From the NCBI RefSeq assembly GCF_000265405.1, contig NC_018010.1, positions 124,001 through 188,000 on the forward strand: a stretch of DNA of 64,000 nucleotides, read 5' to 3'. Shown here one piece after another: positions 27,520 through 37,906 of this stretch. Both the position numbers and the translations under genes were made by a program. The notes below the pieces were generated by a model, which was given only the letters and a program-made list of their open reading frames with translations, was not told the origin of the DNA and did not search any database. Each line of letters starts with the position of its first letter. The stretch's first letter is position 1. The DNA comes from Belliella baltica DSM 15883 (GTDB taxonomy: Bacteria > Bacteroidota > Bacteroidia > Cytophagales > Cyclobacteriaceae).

Positions 27520-28437
27520 TTATAAATTCCAGGTAAAATATCTTTCAATCAATTTTCCCTTATTTGAAATTAAATAATCTAGATACAGTTTTGCGACAGG
27601 TGAAAATTTTCTTCTCTTTAAGTAAATTAAATTCCATTGAGTGTTTATTGGAAAACCTTTCACAGGAATAATCTTAAGATCTCCAGATTTAATTTCATTT
27701 TTAATCCCTATCAAGGGCATGATTGAGCATCCTATACCTGCCAATACTGCTTGCTTTACCGCCTCATTTGAGGTTAATTCAATTTTTTTCCTAATCAATA
27801 CTTTTTTACTGTTTAAAAATTTTTCCATTGACATTCTTGTCCCTGAACCCTCCTCTCTATAAATCAAAGTTATTTCTTCAAGAATTCTTTCACTGTACTC
27901 CTTTTCTTCAAGTAAAAAATCTCGATTTCCAACCAAATAAAGCTGATTTGGCATCAGTTCAACCCCATCAACTTGCAGTTGTTCTGGCAAAATTGAAACC
28001 AAAGCAAAATCGACTTCATTGGCCGACAAACTCTCAAGAACCCTAGCTTTATTAGTAACATCCAATTTTAAATCAACTTCGGGATGATCTTTGAGAAAAT
28101 TTGACAAAAAATAAGGCATAACATACTTACCCGTAGAAACCACCGAAATTTTAAGCTTCCCCGACATCAGCCCCTTAAATGCCGCCGTTTTGTAATTGAT
28201 CCCCTGTACCTCTTCAATTATTTTTTCAGTTGCGGCTGCAATTTCTCTTCCAAAGTCGGTGACTACTAATTTCCTCCCTACGATTTCTGTCAAAGGAATA
28301 TCGAATTGATCTTGAAGATTTTTTAATTGAATAGAAACTGCAGGCTGTGTTAAATGTAATTCTTCAGCAGCTTTTGTTATACTTTTTGTCTCCGTGATTT
28401 TTTGAAAAATCATCAATTGGTGCAGTGTATAATTCAT
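27520..28437 (-). CDS. LysR-family transcriptional regulator
   Basis: The N-terminal helix-turn-helix is plain: TKAAEELHLTQPAVSIQLKN at residues 21-40. The rest is the two-lobed effector-binding domain (LKISVVSTGKYVMPYFLSNF, then NEAVKQAVLAGIGCSIMPL). Its 305 residues are normal. The target is not evident because there is no divergently transcribed neighbour; the gene upstream on the same strand is an SDR reductase. The effector is unknown. Confidence 0.9.
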   Translation of the reverse strand: MNYTLHQLMIFQKITETKSITKAAEELHLTQPAVSIQLKNLQDQFDIPLTEIVGRKLVVTDFGREIAAATEKIIEEVQGINYKTAAFKGLMSGKLKISVVSTGKYVMPYFLSNFLKDHPEVDLKLDVTNKARVLESLSANEVDFALVSILPEQLQVDGVELMPNQLYLVGNRDFLLEEKEYSERILEEITLIYREEGSGTRMSMEKFLNSKKVLIRKKIELTSNEAVKQAVLAGIGCSIMPLIGIKNEIKSGDLKIIPVKGFPINTQWNLIYLKRRKFSPVAKLYLDYLISNKGKLIERYFTWNL

Positions 28438-28590
28438 AAATTTACTTTATTAAATAAACAATAAACATAAAATAAATACTATAAGAATTAAGTTTCAAAT
28501 AGCTCTTTTTGTTTCGATTACTATTAAACATCTAACTCCGTGACTTTTATTCCATTGATTCCCATAGCCAGATAAAATATCTTTAAATAA

Positions 28591-28616
28591 AAAAATCAGT
28601 CTCTCAACTGATTTTT
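28591..28616. terminator. Hairpin terminator (bidirectional)
   Basis: AAAAATCAGT (28591-28600), loop CTCTCA, ACTGATTTTT (28607-28616): a 10 bp perfect stem with T tracts on both strands. It probably ends the SDR gene transcript read from the right. Confidence 0.8.
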
Positions 28617-28657
28617 AGAATCCTATAAGTTTCTAATTTTCCATTTGGACTTCAAAT

Positions 28658-28679
28658 AGCCCCAAAGTAGCTTGGGGCT
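28658..28679 (-). terminator. GC-rich hairpin at the 3' end of the SDR gene
   Basis: AGCCCCA (28658-28664) pairs with TGGGGCT (28673-28679) and overlaps the SDR stop codon by one base. There is no long T tract directly after it, so it may act together with the hairpin at 28591-28616. Confidence 0.55.
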
Positions 28680-29551
28680 TAGTGCTTTTTTCCCCTAGAG
28701 GCCTCTAACATATCCCACATTTCTTGAGGAATTGCTTCCAGATTATTGAATTCTCCCGCACCTTGAAGCCATTCACCACCATCTATTGTAACTACCTCTC
28801 CATTTACATAGCTTGAATAATCTGACATCAAATAAGCTGCTAAATTGGCTAACTCTTGATGTTCACCTACTCTTCCTACAGGTACCTTCTTAGCTGGATC
28901 AAACTTTTTAACTAAATCTCCAGGAAGCAAACGACTCCAAGCTCCTTCTGTTGGAAATGGCCCAGGGGCAATAGCGTTTGACCTAATCTTATATTTAGCC
29001 CATTCTACTGCAAGAGATCGTGTCATAGCAAGAACCCCCGCCTTCGCCGCTGCACTGGGTACAACATACCCTGACCCTGTCCATGCGTATGTAGTGACGA
29101 TATTGAGGAATGTCCCAGCTTGTTTCGCTGCAATCCATCGCTTACCAGCGGTCATGGTAACATTGGCAGTTCCTTTGAGGACAATATCTATCACTGTGTT
29201 GAAAGCGTTTGTGGAGAGGCGCTCAGTAGGGCTGATAAAATTACCAGCTGCATTATTTAAAACACCATCAACTTTCCCAAAAATAGCATCAGCTTCATCA
29301 AATAATTTTTCTACTTGATCAATCTCTCGCACATCGCAAGCTACAGCAAGTACTTTTCCACCTGTCTCCTTTTCCATTTCTTTGGCAGTTTCTTGCAAGA
29401 CATCCAATTTCCTCGATGTAATGACCAAGTTAGCTCCTAATCTCAAAAAATACAGTCCCATGGATTTCCCCAGGCCAGTTCCACCTCCAGTAATTATAAT
29501 AGTTTTGCCTTTTAGGGCACCATCCTTTAGCATTCCTTCTGTATAGCTCAT
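28679..29551 (-). CDS. SDR oxidoreductase, 2,4-dienoyl-CoA reductase-like
   Basis: A Rossmann short-chain dehydrogenase with the NADP(H) motif TGGGTGLGKSMGLYF near residues 21-35 and NNAAGNFISP. The segment SGYVVPSAAAKAGVLAMTR is the active-site region in the style of the 2,4-dienoyl-CoA reductase subgroup, where Lys is kept but the usual YxxxK is rearranged. A role in removing double bases of unsaturated acyl-CoA (beta-oxidation) is inferred. The start was set at MSYTEGML (29551), as in homologues; the longest frame begins at 29590. Confidence 0.85.
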   Translation of the reverse strand: MSYTEGMLKDGALKGKTIIITGGGTGLGKSMGLYFLRLGANLVITSRKLDVLQETAKEMEKETGGKVLAVACDVREIDQVEKLFDEADAIFGKVDGVLNNAAGNFISPTERLSTNAFNTVIDIVLKGTANVTMTAGKRWIAAKQAGTFLNIVTTYAWTGSGYVVPSAAAKAGVLAMTRSLAVEWAKYKIRSNAIAPGPFPTEGAWSRLLPGDLVKKFDPAKKVPVGRVGEHQELANLAAYLMSDYSSYVNGEVVTIDGGEWLQGAGEFNNLEAIPQEMWDMLEASRGKKH

Positions 29552-29676
29552 TGATTTTATGTTTTTAGACTGATAATATATCGATTCCAAAATGGAAAAG
29601 AAAGAAACCTAATACCTTTTGGCATTATTTTTTTTAGTCTATTAAAGAGACTAAATTCGCCAAATAAAATCGACTG

Positions 29677-30486
29677 ATGAAAAACCAGATTTTTATACTC
29701 CTTGCTGCCTTCTTTATTTATTCCTGTACAAATGATATTGAAAGGAATATTACAACAAATCTTCAAGCTGAAGCCAATGAAATATTTCAAACATCTTTAG
29801 CATTAGAAGAAAGTCTGAGTTATGTTTTTCTCAGTTTTGAGGATTATCAGGATGCTCAAACTGATACTTTACCTGGATGCCCAACGATTTTGATTGATGA
29901 GATTGATAAAAAGGTTGAACTTCAATTTACTGTTAACTCCAATTGCCCAAGTCAAAAATTAAATAGAAGTGGCAATCTCGTTTTAGATTTTAACACGATA
30001 AACTTGATAGATCAAGAAGTCCTCTTGTCTTATGATAATTATAAAATTAAGGCTTTTGAAATTATAGGGAACCGTAGATTTACAAAATCAGCATCAATCA
30101 GCTCCTCAAATCTATGGCAGGAAAATTTTATGGATCTATTGATTGTAGATGAGTTTCAGAATAGCACAAAAATCTCAGGATCATACGATCATAGACTAGA
30201 AATAATCAATGATACTTTAATAAGTTTTACGAGCTCCGGAAATCTTGAAGGCAGAAACATCACGGGAAGACCATTAAAAATGACACAAATCACTCCAAGA
30301 CTATATCAAAATGTCTGTATAGAAGAAGGTCAAGTAATCGCAAGCTCTGGCGTAGAAACATGGGAGATTTTTAGGACTCCCACTAGGTCACTTGCACATA
30401 CATTAACTTTTTCTTCAGATTCAGCTTGTGTTTCAAAAGCCAGTCTTCAGCTTTCTGATGGGAGGTTGATTGTTTTTGAACAATAA
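29677..30486 (+). CDS. Hypothetical lipoprotein
   Basis: Residues 1-17 (MKNQIFILLAAFFIYSC) form a lipoprotein signal peptide with Cys at 17. The remaining ~250 residues are rich in Ser, Thr, Asn and beta-prone segments without any motif I recognise. Probably anchored in the outer or inner membrane. It is convergent with ahcY and ends in a bidirectional hairpin. Function unknown. Confidence 0.65.
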   Translation: MKNQIFILLAAFFIYSCTNDIERNITTNLQAEANEIFQTSLALEESLSYVFLSFEDYQDAQTDTLPGCPTILIDEIDKKVELQFTVNSNCPSQKLNRSGNLVLDFNTINLIDQEVLLSYDNYKIKAFEIIGNRRFTKSASISSSNLWQENFMDLLIVDEFQNSTKISGSYDHRLEIINDTLISFTSSGNLEGRNITGRPLKMTQITPRLYQNVCIEEGQVIASSGVETWEIFRTPTRSLAHTLTFSSDSACVSKASLQLSDGRLIVFEQ

Positions 30487-30488
30487 AA

Positions 30489-30514
30489 AAAGCCAGACTT
30501 ATCGGCCTGGCTTT
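30489..30514. terminator. Bidirectional hairpin terminator
   Basis: AAAGCCAG (30489-30496) pairs with CTGGCTTT (30507-30514), with an A run before and a T-rich tail after. It sits between the convergent lipoprotein and ahcY genes. Confidence 0.85.
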
Positions 30515-30536
30515 TCAATAGGTAAAATAGATAATA

Positions 30537-31856
30537 TTAGTATCTGTAATATTCTGGCTTGTATGGCCCTTCTGGAGTTACACCGATATACTCGGCTTGA
30601 TCTTCAGAAAGTGTATCCAACTCAACACCTAATTTAGAAAGGTGTAAAGCAGCTACTTTTTCATCCAAATGTTTAGGCAATACATATACTCCAGGCTCAT
30701 ACTGATCTGTATTTGTCCAAAGTTCTAATTGAGCCAAAGTCTGATTTGTAAAAGAATTAGACATAACAAAAGAAGGATGTCCAGTTGCACAACCTAAGTT
30801 TACCAATCTACCTTCTGCCAACAAGATGATTTCTTTTCCATCAATAGTGTAAAGATCTACTTGTGGTTTGATCACATCTTTGGTATTGCCATAGTTCTTG
30901 TTCAACCAAGCCATATCGATTTCATTATCGAAGTGACCGATGTTACAAACGATAGCTTTGTCTTTCATAGCTCTGAAGTGAGGCTCTGAAATGATATCTT
31001 TATTTCCAGTTGCAGTTACTACGATATCCGCTTCTTTGACAGCATCTACCATCTTCTTAACAGCAAAACCATCCATAGCTGCCTGAAGCGCACAAATTGG
31101 ATCAATTTCAGTTACGATAACTCTAGCTCCAGCTCCTCTTAATGATGCTGCAGAACCTTTCCCTACATCACCATAACCAGCTACAACAGCAACTTTACCA
31201 GCCATCATCACATCGGTTGCTCTTCTAATAGCATCTACCAAAGACTCTTTACAACCATATTTGTTGTCAAATTTAGATTTAGTAACTGAGTCATTCACAT
31301 TGATAGCAGGCATTGGAAGTGTGCCTTTTTTCATTCTTTCATACAGTCTGTGAACACCAGTAGTGGTTTCTTCAGAAAGACCTTTTATCCCAGATACTAA
31401 TTCAGGGTAATGATCTAAAACCATATTCGTCAAATCACCTCCATCATCAAGAATCATATTTAGTGGCTGTCTTTCTTCTCCAAAAAAGATTGTCTGCTCA
31501 ATACACCAATCAAATTCTTCCTCGGTCAGACCTTTCCAAGCATAAACCGAAATTCCAGCTGCCGCAATAGCTGCTGCTGCGTGATCTTGAGTCGAGAAAA
31601 TATTACAAGAAGACCAAGTTACTTCAGCTCCAAGTGCAACTAAAGTTTCAATCAAAACCGCAGTCTGAATAGTCATGTGAAGGCAGCCTGCAATTCTTGC
31701 GCCTTTTAGCGGTTGTGCAGCACCATACTCTTCTCTCAGTGCCATCAAACCTGGCATTTCCGCTTCTGCTAATTTAATTTCTTTTCTTCCCCATTCTGCT
31801 AGGGAAATATCTTTCACCTTGTACTTGATGAATTTGTCAGATTTAGTTTCAGACAT
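30537..31856 (-). CDS. ahcY: Adenosylhomocysteinase
   Basis: Hydrolyses S-adenosylhomocysteine to adenosine and homocysteine, keeping the SAM cycle running. The family pattern is unmistakable: [30 protein letters not shown], the NAD motif [37 protein letters not shown], and the C-terminal [16 protein letters not shown] end. The start is the Met of MSETKSD at 31856; the longest frame begins at 31883. Two copies of the Bacteroidota -7-like TAAATTTG lie just upstream. The gene is highly conserved and cytosolic. Confidence 0.97.
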   Translation of the reverse strand: MSETKSDKFIKYKVKDISLAEWGRKEIKLAEAEMPGLMALREEYGAAQPLKGARIAGCLHMTIQTAVLIETLVALGAEVTWSSCNIFSTQDHAAAAIAAAGISVYAWKGLTEEEFDWCIEQTIFFGEERQPLNMILDDGGDLTNMVLDHYPELVSGIKGLSEETTTGVHRLYERMKKGTLPMPAINVNDSVTKSKFDNKYGCKESLVDAIRRATDVMMAGKVAVVAGYGDVGKGSAASLRGAGARVIVTEIDPICALQAAMDGFAVKKMVDAVKEADIVVTATGNKDIISEPHFRAMKDKAIVCNIGHFDNEIDMAWLNKNYGNTKDVIKPQVDLYTIDGKEIILLAEGRLVNLGCATGHPSFVMSNSFTNQTLAQLELWTNTDQYEPGVYVLPKHLDEKVAALHLSKLGVELDTLSEDQAEYIGVTPEGPYKPEYYRY

Positions 31857-31880
31857 ATTTATATTTATTAATTTAATGAT

Positions 31881-31901
31881 CAAATTTAGAATGCAAATTT
31901 A
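31881..31901 (-). promoter_or_regulatory. Possible -7 elements of the ahcY promoter
   Basis: TAAATTTG occurs twice on the minus strand (31888-31881 and 31901-31894), matching the Bacteroidota -7 consensus TAnnTTTG, 25-45 bp upstream of the ahcY start. A -33 TTG is present only 14 bp upstream of the outer one, shorter than the usual spacing, so only the -7 part is supported. Confidence 0.4.
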
Positions 31902-31933
31902 CAGCTTTTTTGAGTCAAAAGAAAATTTGGCTT

Positions 31934-32689
31934 TTACACAAAACTAACCTCCTTGAAGTTATAATAGTTTATCTCCCCGTCATCTTTTTGTATCACCAAA
32001 CGACCATCTTCACACACATTTATTATTTTCCCTTTAAACTCAGTCTTATCATAGTATTGAGACCATTTTTCGAAGCGAAAGAGATTCTGCATATAATAAT
32101 TCCTCAGGTTTTCAAGATTTCCATTTTTCAATACGAGGTAATTAGTTTCGATCTTTTTTATTAAAAGTTTAAAAATTTCCCATTTATCAAATTCAATACC
32201 TGACAACTTGGTCAAAGAAGTGGCAGTTGGAATCTCAAAATGAAATTGATTGATATTTAAGCCAATTCCAATGATAGAAAATTCAATTCCCTTTTGACCA
32301 ATAATATTTTCTATCAAAATCCCTCCTAATTTACCATCAAAATCATGCACTATATCATTTGGCCATTTGATTTTCAAATCTCTAGTGTATTGACTCAAAA
32401 CTTCATGAATAGCATTCGAAATGAAGATATTTAGATTAAACTGTTCTCTAGGGTCAATAAATTTAGGCGAAAGAATCAGAGAAAATGTTAAGTTTTTGCC
32501 AGCTTCACTTTGCCAAATATTCCCTCTTTGTCCTTTGCCTTTTGTTTGATTTTCAGTTGTGATAATTGTGCCCTCAGCTGCCTCTTTGGATTTAATTTTA
32601 CCCATGGCAATTTCATTTGTAGAATGACACTCTGACAGATTAATGATATCTTTACCGAGAAATATTGTATTGGCAAGGATTTTATACAT
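31934..32689 (-). CDS. birA: Biotin-[acetyl-CoA carboxylase] ligase
   Basis: A monofunctional biotin protein ligase: no N-terminal repressor helix-turn-helix. The catalytic loop TKGKGQRGNIWQSEAGKN holds the biotinyl-AMP GRGRxG-type motif, and IKWPNDIVHDFDGKLGGILIEN is the classical second motif. It attaches biotin to the acetyl-CoA carboxylase carrier protein. It is divergent from rsfS. Confidence 0.92.
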   Translation of the reverse strand: MYKILANTIFLGKDIINLSECHSTNEIAMGKIKSKEAAEGTIITTENQTKGKGQRGNIWQSEAGKNLTFSLILSPKFIDPREQFNLNIFISNAIHEVLSQYTRDLKIKWPNDIVHDFDGKLGGILIENIIGQKGIEFSIIGIGLNINQFHFEIPTATSLTKLSGIEFDKWEIFKLLIKKIETNYLVLKNGNLENLRNYYMQNLFRFEKWSQYYDKTEFKGKIINVCEDGRLVIQKDDGEINYYNFKEVSFV

Positions 32690-32775
32690 TTTTAATAGTT
32701 ATTTTGTGTTTCTATGAAGATATATATCGTTACAGCCTAGCGACCAAAAAGATTTAGTAAAATTAAATTAAAATT

Positions 32776-33123
32776 ATGACAGCAGAAGAGCTGAGTAAAA
32801 TTATTGTAAAAGGAATGGAGGATAAAAAAGCCTCTGATATTGTTATTATGGATTTGAGGACAGTTAAAAACTCTATGACTGATTTTTTTGTGGTTTGTTC
32901 AGGCTCTTCAAATACTCAAGTTGAAGCAATAGCTGATGCAATTGAAGAAGAAGTGATCAAAACCTGTAAGGAAAAACCATGGAGAACTGAGGGTAAAAAT
33001 AACAATCAGTGGGTTTTGATGGATTACTTCAATGTAGTTGTACATATTTTCCTTAAAGATCAGCGAGAATTCTATGGCATAGAAGAACTTTGGGGAGATG
33101 CCAAATTCACATACGTAGATTAA
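32776..33123 (+). CDS. rsfS: Ribosomal silencing factor RsfS
   Basis: The 115-residue sequence follows the RsfS/Iojap pattern: helix VKGMEDKKASDIVIMDLR, DFFVVCSGSSNTQVEAIAD, then KEKPWRTEGKNNNQWVLMDYFNVVVHIF and LWGDAK at the end. It binds ribosomal protein uL14 and blocks subunit joining in slow growth. It is directly upstream of ftsH with a 69 bp gap, a common neighbourhood in Bacteroidota. Confidence 0.95.
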   Translation: MTAEELSKIIVKGMEDKKASDIVIMDLRTVKNSMTDFFVVCSGSSNTQVEAIADAIEEEVIKTCKEKPWRTEGKNNNQWVLMDYFNVVVHIFLKDQREFYGIEELWGDAKFTYVD

Positions 33124-33192
33124 ATTCAAGTTTTGAACTTTCACACCTTTATTTCGTTTTACAAAAGTTAAAATAGCATTAAATACCAAGCG

Positions 33193-35262
33193 ATGAGCGA
33201 AAATAATAAAAGCAAAAAATTCATTCCAAAACCACCTCAAAAACCAAATTTTCAAATTTGGCTGATAGTTACGGCAGTAGTGGTTTTGATTGGGGTAACA
33301 TGGTTTAACCAACGAAGCTCTGTAATCAACATTACCAAAAGTAAATTTGAAGATATGTATTTAGCCAATGATGTGGCTAAGGTGTTAATAATCCGAAATC
33401 AAAATAGAGTTGATATCACTTTGAAAGAAAGCTCTCTTGAAAACGAAAGATATAAAACCGAATTAGATGTAAATGGACCTTTTTACAATCCTGGAGGCCC
33501 ACATTATTCTGTAGAAGTAGCAAGTGCAGAGAAATTCGCAAGTGATTTTGAAGAGCTTGAGGCGAAAGTTTCAGAAGATCAAAGGATTGGGTATAATGTC
33601 AAAAACGAAGAAAGTTGGGGAAATTGGTTCTCAAGTTTCGGATTTTTGATCATTCTCTTTATCCTTTTTTGGGTAATGATGAGAAGAATGGCTGGGCCAA
33701 GCGGTCCAGGTGGACAGATATTTAATGTAGGTAAATCAAAAGCACAACTATTTGATGCTGAAAATAAAGTAAAGATCACCTTCGATAATGTAGCAGGTCT
33801 TGATGAAGCAAAAGAAGAAGTCCAAGAAATTGTAGAATTCCTAAAAACACCAGCCAAGTTCACCAAATTAGGCGGTAAAATCCCAAAAGGAGCCTTATTG
33901 GTAGGACCTCCAGGAACAGGTAAAACCCTACTCGCTAAAGCTGTTGCAGGTGAAGCAGGCGTCCCTTTCTTTACACTTTCAGGATCCGACTTTGTGGAAA
34001 TGTTTGTTGGAGTTGGTGCAGCAAGGGTAAGAGATCTCTTCAAGCAAGCAAAAGAGAAAGCTCCATGTATCATATTTATTGATGAGATTGATGCGATTGG
34101 TAGATCTAGAGGAAAAGGTCAAATGCCAGGCTCTAACGATGAAAGAGAAAATACATTGAATTCACTTCTTGTCGAGATGGATGGTTTTGGAACTGATTCA
34201 GGTGTAATTGTTTTGGCAGCAACCAATAGACCTGATGTACTTGACAGTGCTCTTCTAAGAGCAGGGAGATTTGATAGACAAATCAGTATTGACAAACCAG
34301 ACATAATTGGTAGAGAAGCAATCTTTAAAGTTCATTTAACCCCAATAAAAACGGCGGATGACATTGATGCAAAAAAACTGGCAGCTCAAACACCAGGTTT
34401 TGCTGGTGCTGAGATTGCAAACGTATGTAATGAAGCAGCTTTGATTGCAGCAAGAAGAAACAAAGCAGCTGTTGATATGCAGGATTTTCAGGATGCTGTA
34501 GATAGAGTCATTGGAGGTCTTGAGAAGAAAAACAAAATCATTTCTCCTGAAGAAAAGAAAATAGTAGCCTACCATGAAGCAGGTCACGCTGTAGCTGGCT
34601 GGTTCTTGGAACATGCTGATCCATTAGTGAAAGTAAGTATTGTTCCTCGGGGTGTTGCCGCTCTCGGTTATGCTCAGTATTTACCAAAGGAGCAATTCCT
34701 CTATCAAACAGAACAATTGATAGATGAAATGTGCATGACTCTTGGAGGAAGAGCGGCTGAGGAGATCATCTTCGGAAAAATTTCTACAGGAGCATTGAGT
34801 GATTTGGAAAGAATCACCAAAATGGCCTATTCAATTGTTTCTATTTATGGAATGAATGAAAAAATTGGAAACGTATCTTTCTATGACAGCAAAGCTTCTG
34901 AATATAGAGCTACTAAGCCTTATTCTGAAAAAACTTCTGAAACAATAGATGAGGAGGTTAGAAAGCTTATAGAGTTTGCTTATCTGAGAACAAAAGATTT
35001 GCTTACAGAAAGAAAAGCAGAACTGGAAATATTGGCAAAAGAGCTCCTTGAAAAAGAAATTCTATTTCAGATGGACTTAGAAAGACTTATAGGAAAGAGA
35101 CCTTTTGAAAAGGAGACTACTTATGAGGCATTTACAAAAAAAGTAGATGCCAACGATAAAGCCGCCGCTGAAAAAAAGATCAATAATGATCTTGAAAAAG
35201 AGAAAAATGACACTACTGAAAGTGTTGAAATCCCATCTCAAATAGGTGAGAATAAAGATTGA
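33193..35262 (+). CDS. ftsH: ATP-dependent zinc metalloprotease FtsH
   Basis: A membrane AAA+ protease that degrades membrane and soluble proteins. An N-terminal helix, a short periplasmic segment and a second helix (about 138-160) precede the AAA domain with Walker A (GPPGTGKT), Walker B ([12 protein letters not shown]) and the second region of homology ([20 protein letters not shown]). The zinc protease motif HEAGHA follows near residue 458. A charged tail follows from about 660. A terminator hairpin comes 21 bp after the stop. Confidence 0.97.
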   Translation: MSENNKSKKFIPKPPQKPNFQIWLIVTAVVVLIGVTWFNQRSSVINITKSKFEDMYLANDVAKVLIIRNQNRVDITLKESSLENERYKTELDVNGPFYNPGGPHYSVEVASAEKFASDFEELEAKVSEDQRIGYNVKNEESWGNWFSSFGFLIILFILFWVMMRRMAGPSGPGGQIFNVGKSKAQLFDAENKVKITFDNVAGLDEAKEEVQEIVEFLKTPAKFTKLGGKIPKGALLVGPPGTGKTLLAKAVAGEAGVPFFTLSGSDFVEMFVGVGAARVRDLFKQAKEKAPCIIFIDEIDAIGRSRGKGQMPGSNDERENTLNSLLVEMDGFGTDSGVIVLAATNRPDVLDSALLRAGRFDRQISIDKPDIIGREAIFKVHLTPIKTADDIDAKKLAAQTPGFAGAEIANVCNEAALIAARRNKAAVDMQDFQDAVDRVIGGLEKKNKIISPEEKKIVAYHEAGHAVAGWFLEHADPLVKVSIVPRGVAALGYAQYLPKEQFLYQTEQLIDEMCMTLGGRAAEEIIFGKISTGALSDLERITKMAYSIVSIYGMNEKIGNVSFYDSKASEYRATKPYSEKTSETIDEEVRKLIEFAYLRTKDLLTERKAELEILAKELLEKEILFQMDLERLIGKRPFEKETTYEAFTKKVDANDKAAAEKKINNDLEKEKNDTTESVEIPSQIGENKD

Positions 35263-35283
35263 GGATAAATCTAATAAAATTTA

Positions 35284-35322
35284 AAATCCCCTAGTCAATC
35301 AATTGATTAGGGGATTTTTTTT
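35284..35322 (+). terminator. ftsH terminator
   Basis: AAATCCCCTA (35284-35293), partly paired loop, TAGGGGATTT (35308-35317), then more T. A classical intrinsic terminator, 21 bp after ftsH. Confidence 0.9.
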
Positions 35323-35585
35323 GATACAAAAAGGTTTATCTAGAATCAAGTATATTTTTTTACAATAAATGATTAGGTGTAAGATCTTCTCCCTATAAAA
35401 TAACACTTTATAATCTGCACAAAATTGAAAGCTCTTTTAAGGTTTTTGAAATGTAGACTGACACATCATTGAAGCAAAAAACATTTCATTTCTAATCAAA
35501 CGATTGACTCACAATAAGCTGAAAAACTTACAAAGCTATTTTGGTAGGTAAATCGTAATTATCAAAAAGTATGTTTACAGAAAAA

Positions 35586-35625
35586 AAAGAGGAGAGAAAA
35601 TGCGAAACATTTCTCTCCTCTTTTT
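35586..35625. terminator. Bidirectional hairpin 3' of floA
   Basis: AAAGAGGAGAGAAA and TTTCTCTCCTCTTT form a 14 bp stem around a short loop, with A and T runs outside. It ends the floA transcript read from the right. Confidence 0.85.
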
Positions 35626-35660
35626 CAAATTCTAAATAGAATAATTACACTCTTCTAATT

Positions 35661-36671
35661 TTATTTATCTGTTAATTTTCCTTTTGAACTATCTGAACCA
35701 CCTGATTCATCACCAGCAATGCTAGATCTCATATCTGTATCAGATTTGATGTTTTCCATTCTATAATAATCCATGATCCCCAAATTACCTGATCTGAATG
35801 CATCTGCAATTGCTTTTGGAATATCTGCTTCCGCTTCAATTACTTTAGCTCTCATTTCTACAGACTTGGCTTTCATTTCTTGTTCTAAGGCGACAGCCAT
35901 TGCTCTTCTTTCTTCAGCTCTTGCTTCAGCAACTTTCAAATCAGCAGATGCTTGATCTATCTGCAATTTTGCCCCAATGTTTGTTCCTACATCAATATCA
36001 GCAATATCTATCGATAAGATCTCAAATGCAGTTCCCGCGTCCAAACCTCTTTCAAGTACCAATTTTGATATTTTATCTGGATTTTCTAAAACGCTTTTAT
36101 GATTTTGAGCTGAACCAATAGAGGTTACAATTCCTTCTCCAACTCTGGCTAAAATCGTCTCTTCCCCAGCACCACCTACGAGCTGCGCAATATTTGCTCT
36201 AACCGTAACTCTAGCTTTTGCAATAAGTTGAATTCCATCTGCGGCAACTGCTGCCACATTTGGAGTATTGATTACTTTTGGATTTACAGAAATCTGAACT
36301 GCTTCAAAAACATCTCTACCAGCCAAGTCAATAGCTGTGGCTTGCTTGAAACTTAAGTTGATATTTGCTTTATCAGCTGAAATCAATGCCCTAATTACAT
36401 TGGGTACGTTACCACTAGCTAAATAATGTGTCTCCAGATCATTAGTAGTCAAATCCAAGCCTGCTTTAGTAGCTGTAATCAATGAATTCACAATAATACT
36501 TGGTGGCACTTTTCTTATTCTCATTCCGATCAACTCTCCAATGCCCACCTTTACATTTGAAAAAATGGCCGTAATCCAAAGATTGACTGGTACGAAATAT
36601 AAAAAGACAAAAAGAAGTATCAGCCCGGCAAAGGCTGCAAATAAAATAAATGCCGAATTAGTCATTTCCAT
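35661..36671 (-). CDS. floA: Flotillin-like protein FloA
   Basis: An SPFH/flotillin-like (YqfA-type) membrane protein: one N-terminal hydrophobic hairpin (about 5-40), a conserved body including [25 protein letters not shown] and [28 protein letters not shown], and a long Ala/Glu coiled coil ([21 protein letters not shown], then [14 protein letters not shown]). It ends with a Ser/Gly tail. FloA gathers in functional membrane microdomains. It sits 3 bp downstream of an NfeD gene, the standard pairing. Confidence 0.93.
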   Translation of the reverse strand: MEMTNSAFILFAAFAGLILLFVFLYFVPVNLWITAIFSNVKVGIGELIGMRIRKVPPSIIVNSLITATKAGLDLTTNDLETHYLASGNVPNVIRALISADKANINLSFKQATAIDLAGRDVFEAVQISVNPKVINTPNVAAVAADGIQLIAKARVTVRANIAQLVGGAGEETILARVGEGIVTSIGSAQNHKSVLENPDKISKLVLERGLDAGTAFEILSIDIADIDVGTNIGAKLQIDQASADLKVAEARAEERRAMAVALEQEMKAKSVEMRAKVIEAEADIPKAIADAFRSGNLGIMDYYRMENIKSDTDMRSSIAGDESGGSDSSKGKLTDK

Positions 36672-36674
36672 AGT

Positions 36675-37142
36675 TTAATATTTTACGATGATTCTATTAT
36701 CTTCCAATTTAGTAATAAATACGATTGTACCGACAGAAATAAATCCTGATTCTGATTTTACTTCATAAATTTTTTCTAAAAACTCAGCTTTTCCAATGGG
36801 CTTGATATCAGAAACAGCTTTCCCTTTCATTCCTAATTCCAATCCAAGCAGTCTTCCGTCAAATGATCTGCTAGTCATAGCTTCTTTCAAGGCAAACTTA
36901 TTCCAGACTCCAGATTTAAAGCCATAAAATATAGCCATAAAGTTAGCTAAAAGGGCAAATCCTAAAATCACCCATGCGATTGAAGGATCGAATTTTAAGA
37001 AAGAGTAATAAATTCCAGCTCCAGTAAAAATCAATCCCAAAATACCAATAATCGTAGTTCCGGGAACAAAAATGATCTCTGTAAGGATCAATATAAGACC
37101 AATAGAAAGAAGCGATAAAAGGATAAACCAAGTCATAATCAA
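36675..37142 (-). CDS. NfeD family membrane protein
   Basis: A short NfeD (155 residues): about three hydrophobic helices followed by a C-terminal OB-like beta domain (LGLELGMKGKAVSDIKPIGKAEF and GTIVFITKLEDNRIIVKY). Such NfeD proteins accompany flotillins and are thought to help microdomain formation or quality control. The gene is immediately upstream of floA with a 3 bp gap, so they form one operon. Confidence 0.9.
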   Translation of the reverse strand: MIMTWFILLSLLSIGLILILTEIIFVPGTTIIGILGLIFTGAGIYYSFLKFDPSIAWVILGFALLANFMAIFYGFKSGVWNKFALKEAMTSRSFDGRLLGLELGMKGKAVSDIKPIGKAEFLEKIYEVKSESGFISVGTIVFITKLEDNRIIVKY

Positions 37143-37325
37143 TGTTTTTTGATGCCGATAGTAAACTTAATTCATTTTCCTTTAAATACTAAATGTGATT
37201 TACTACAGTTTTGCCAAAAGGCAATCTCAATCAAAATATTTATTAAACAACAGAAAAACAAACTGTTAGAATAGTTTTTTTATAATATATTTAGTTCAAA
37301 ATATAAACTATGTATTTATCAATTT

Positions 37326-37895
37326 ATGAAAAAACAATTATCTTATCTTAAACTGGCTATTTTAATATTAGTAATCAGTTTATTTTCCTCAATCCAAGGT
37401 TTTAGTCAGGAACTTAAAACTCCCTCCGAAGGCAAATCTCTCGTCTATTTTGTAAGGTCAAATGGAACTGGAGCTTTGATTAATTTCAAGTTTTTTGATG
37501 GGGAAAAATATCTGGGGAAATTTAATGGGATGAAATATTTCATCTATGAATGTGAGCCAGGAGAACATATGTTTTGGGCATCTTCTGAAAACAGATCGTT
37601 TGTAGAGGCTAATTTAGAAAGCGGAAAGGTTTACTTAATGGAGGTTAGACCGACACCGGGTGCCATAAAGGCTGCTGTTAAGCTAATTCCTGTCGCCCCT
37701 GACAATGTGAAAAGCAAAAAGAAAATTGAAAAGCTGATAGCCAAAAAAGAGCCTTTTGAAATGGATTCAAAAGATTTTTCAGATGAGGCAGAAGATCTTG
37801 GCTTTTTCATTTCTAATAGTCTGAAGAAATATAATTCAGACAAAGAAAAGAATAAAACTATTTCGCAGATGCCTTCAAATTATTTCCACAAATAA
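37326..37895 (+). CDS. DUF2846-like secreted protein
   Basis: A signal peptide (MKKQLSYLKLAILILVISLF to GFSQ) precedes a domain with GKSLVYFVRSNGTGALINFKFFDGEKYLGKFNGMKYFIYECEPGEHMFWASSENRS, close to the DUF2846 pattern, and KVYLMEVRPTPGAIKAAVKL near the middle. A lysine-rich tail follows. Family function is unknown. It is followed after 11 bp by a predicted outer-membrane barrel gene, with which it is probably co-transcribed. Confidence 0.75.
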   Translation: MKKQLSYLKLAILILVISLFSSIQGFSQELKTPSEGKSLVYFVRSNGTGALINFKFFDGEKYLGKFNGMKYFIYECEPGEHMFWASSENRSFVEANLESGKVYLMEVRPTPGAIKAAVKLIPVAPDNVKSKKKIEKLIAKKEPFEMDSKDFSDEAEDLGFFISNSLKKYNSDKEKNKTISQMPSNYFHK

Positions 37896-37906
37896 TTTTA
37901 TAAAGA

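Larger units (their letters stand above)
35263..35660. other. Intergenic region between ftsH and floA
   Basis: No gene is seen. It holds two hairpin terminators (listed separately), one for each convergent gene, and about 270 bp of AT-rich sequence between them that I cannot assign. Confidence 0.6.
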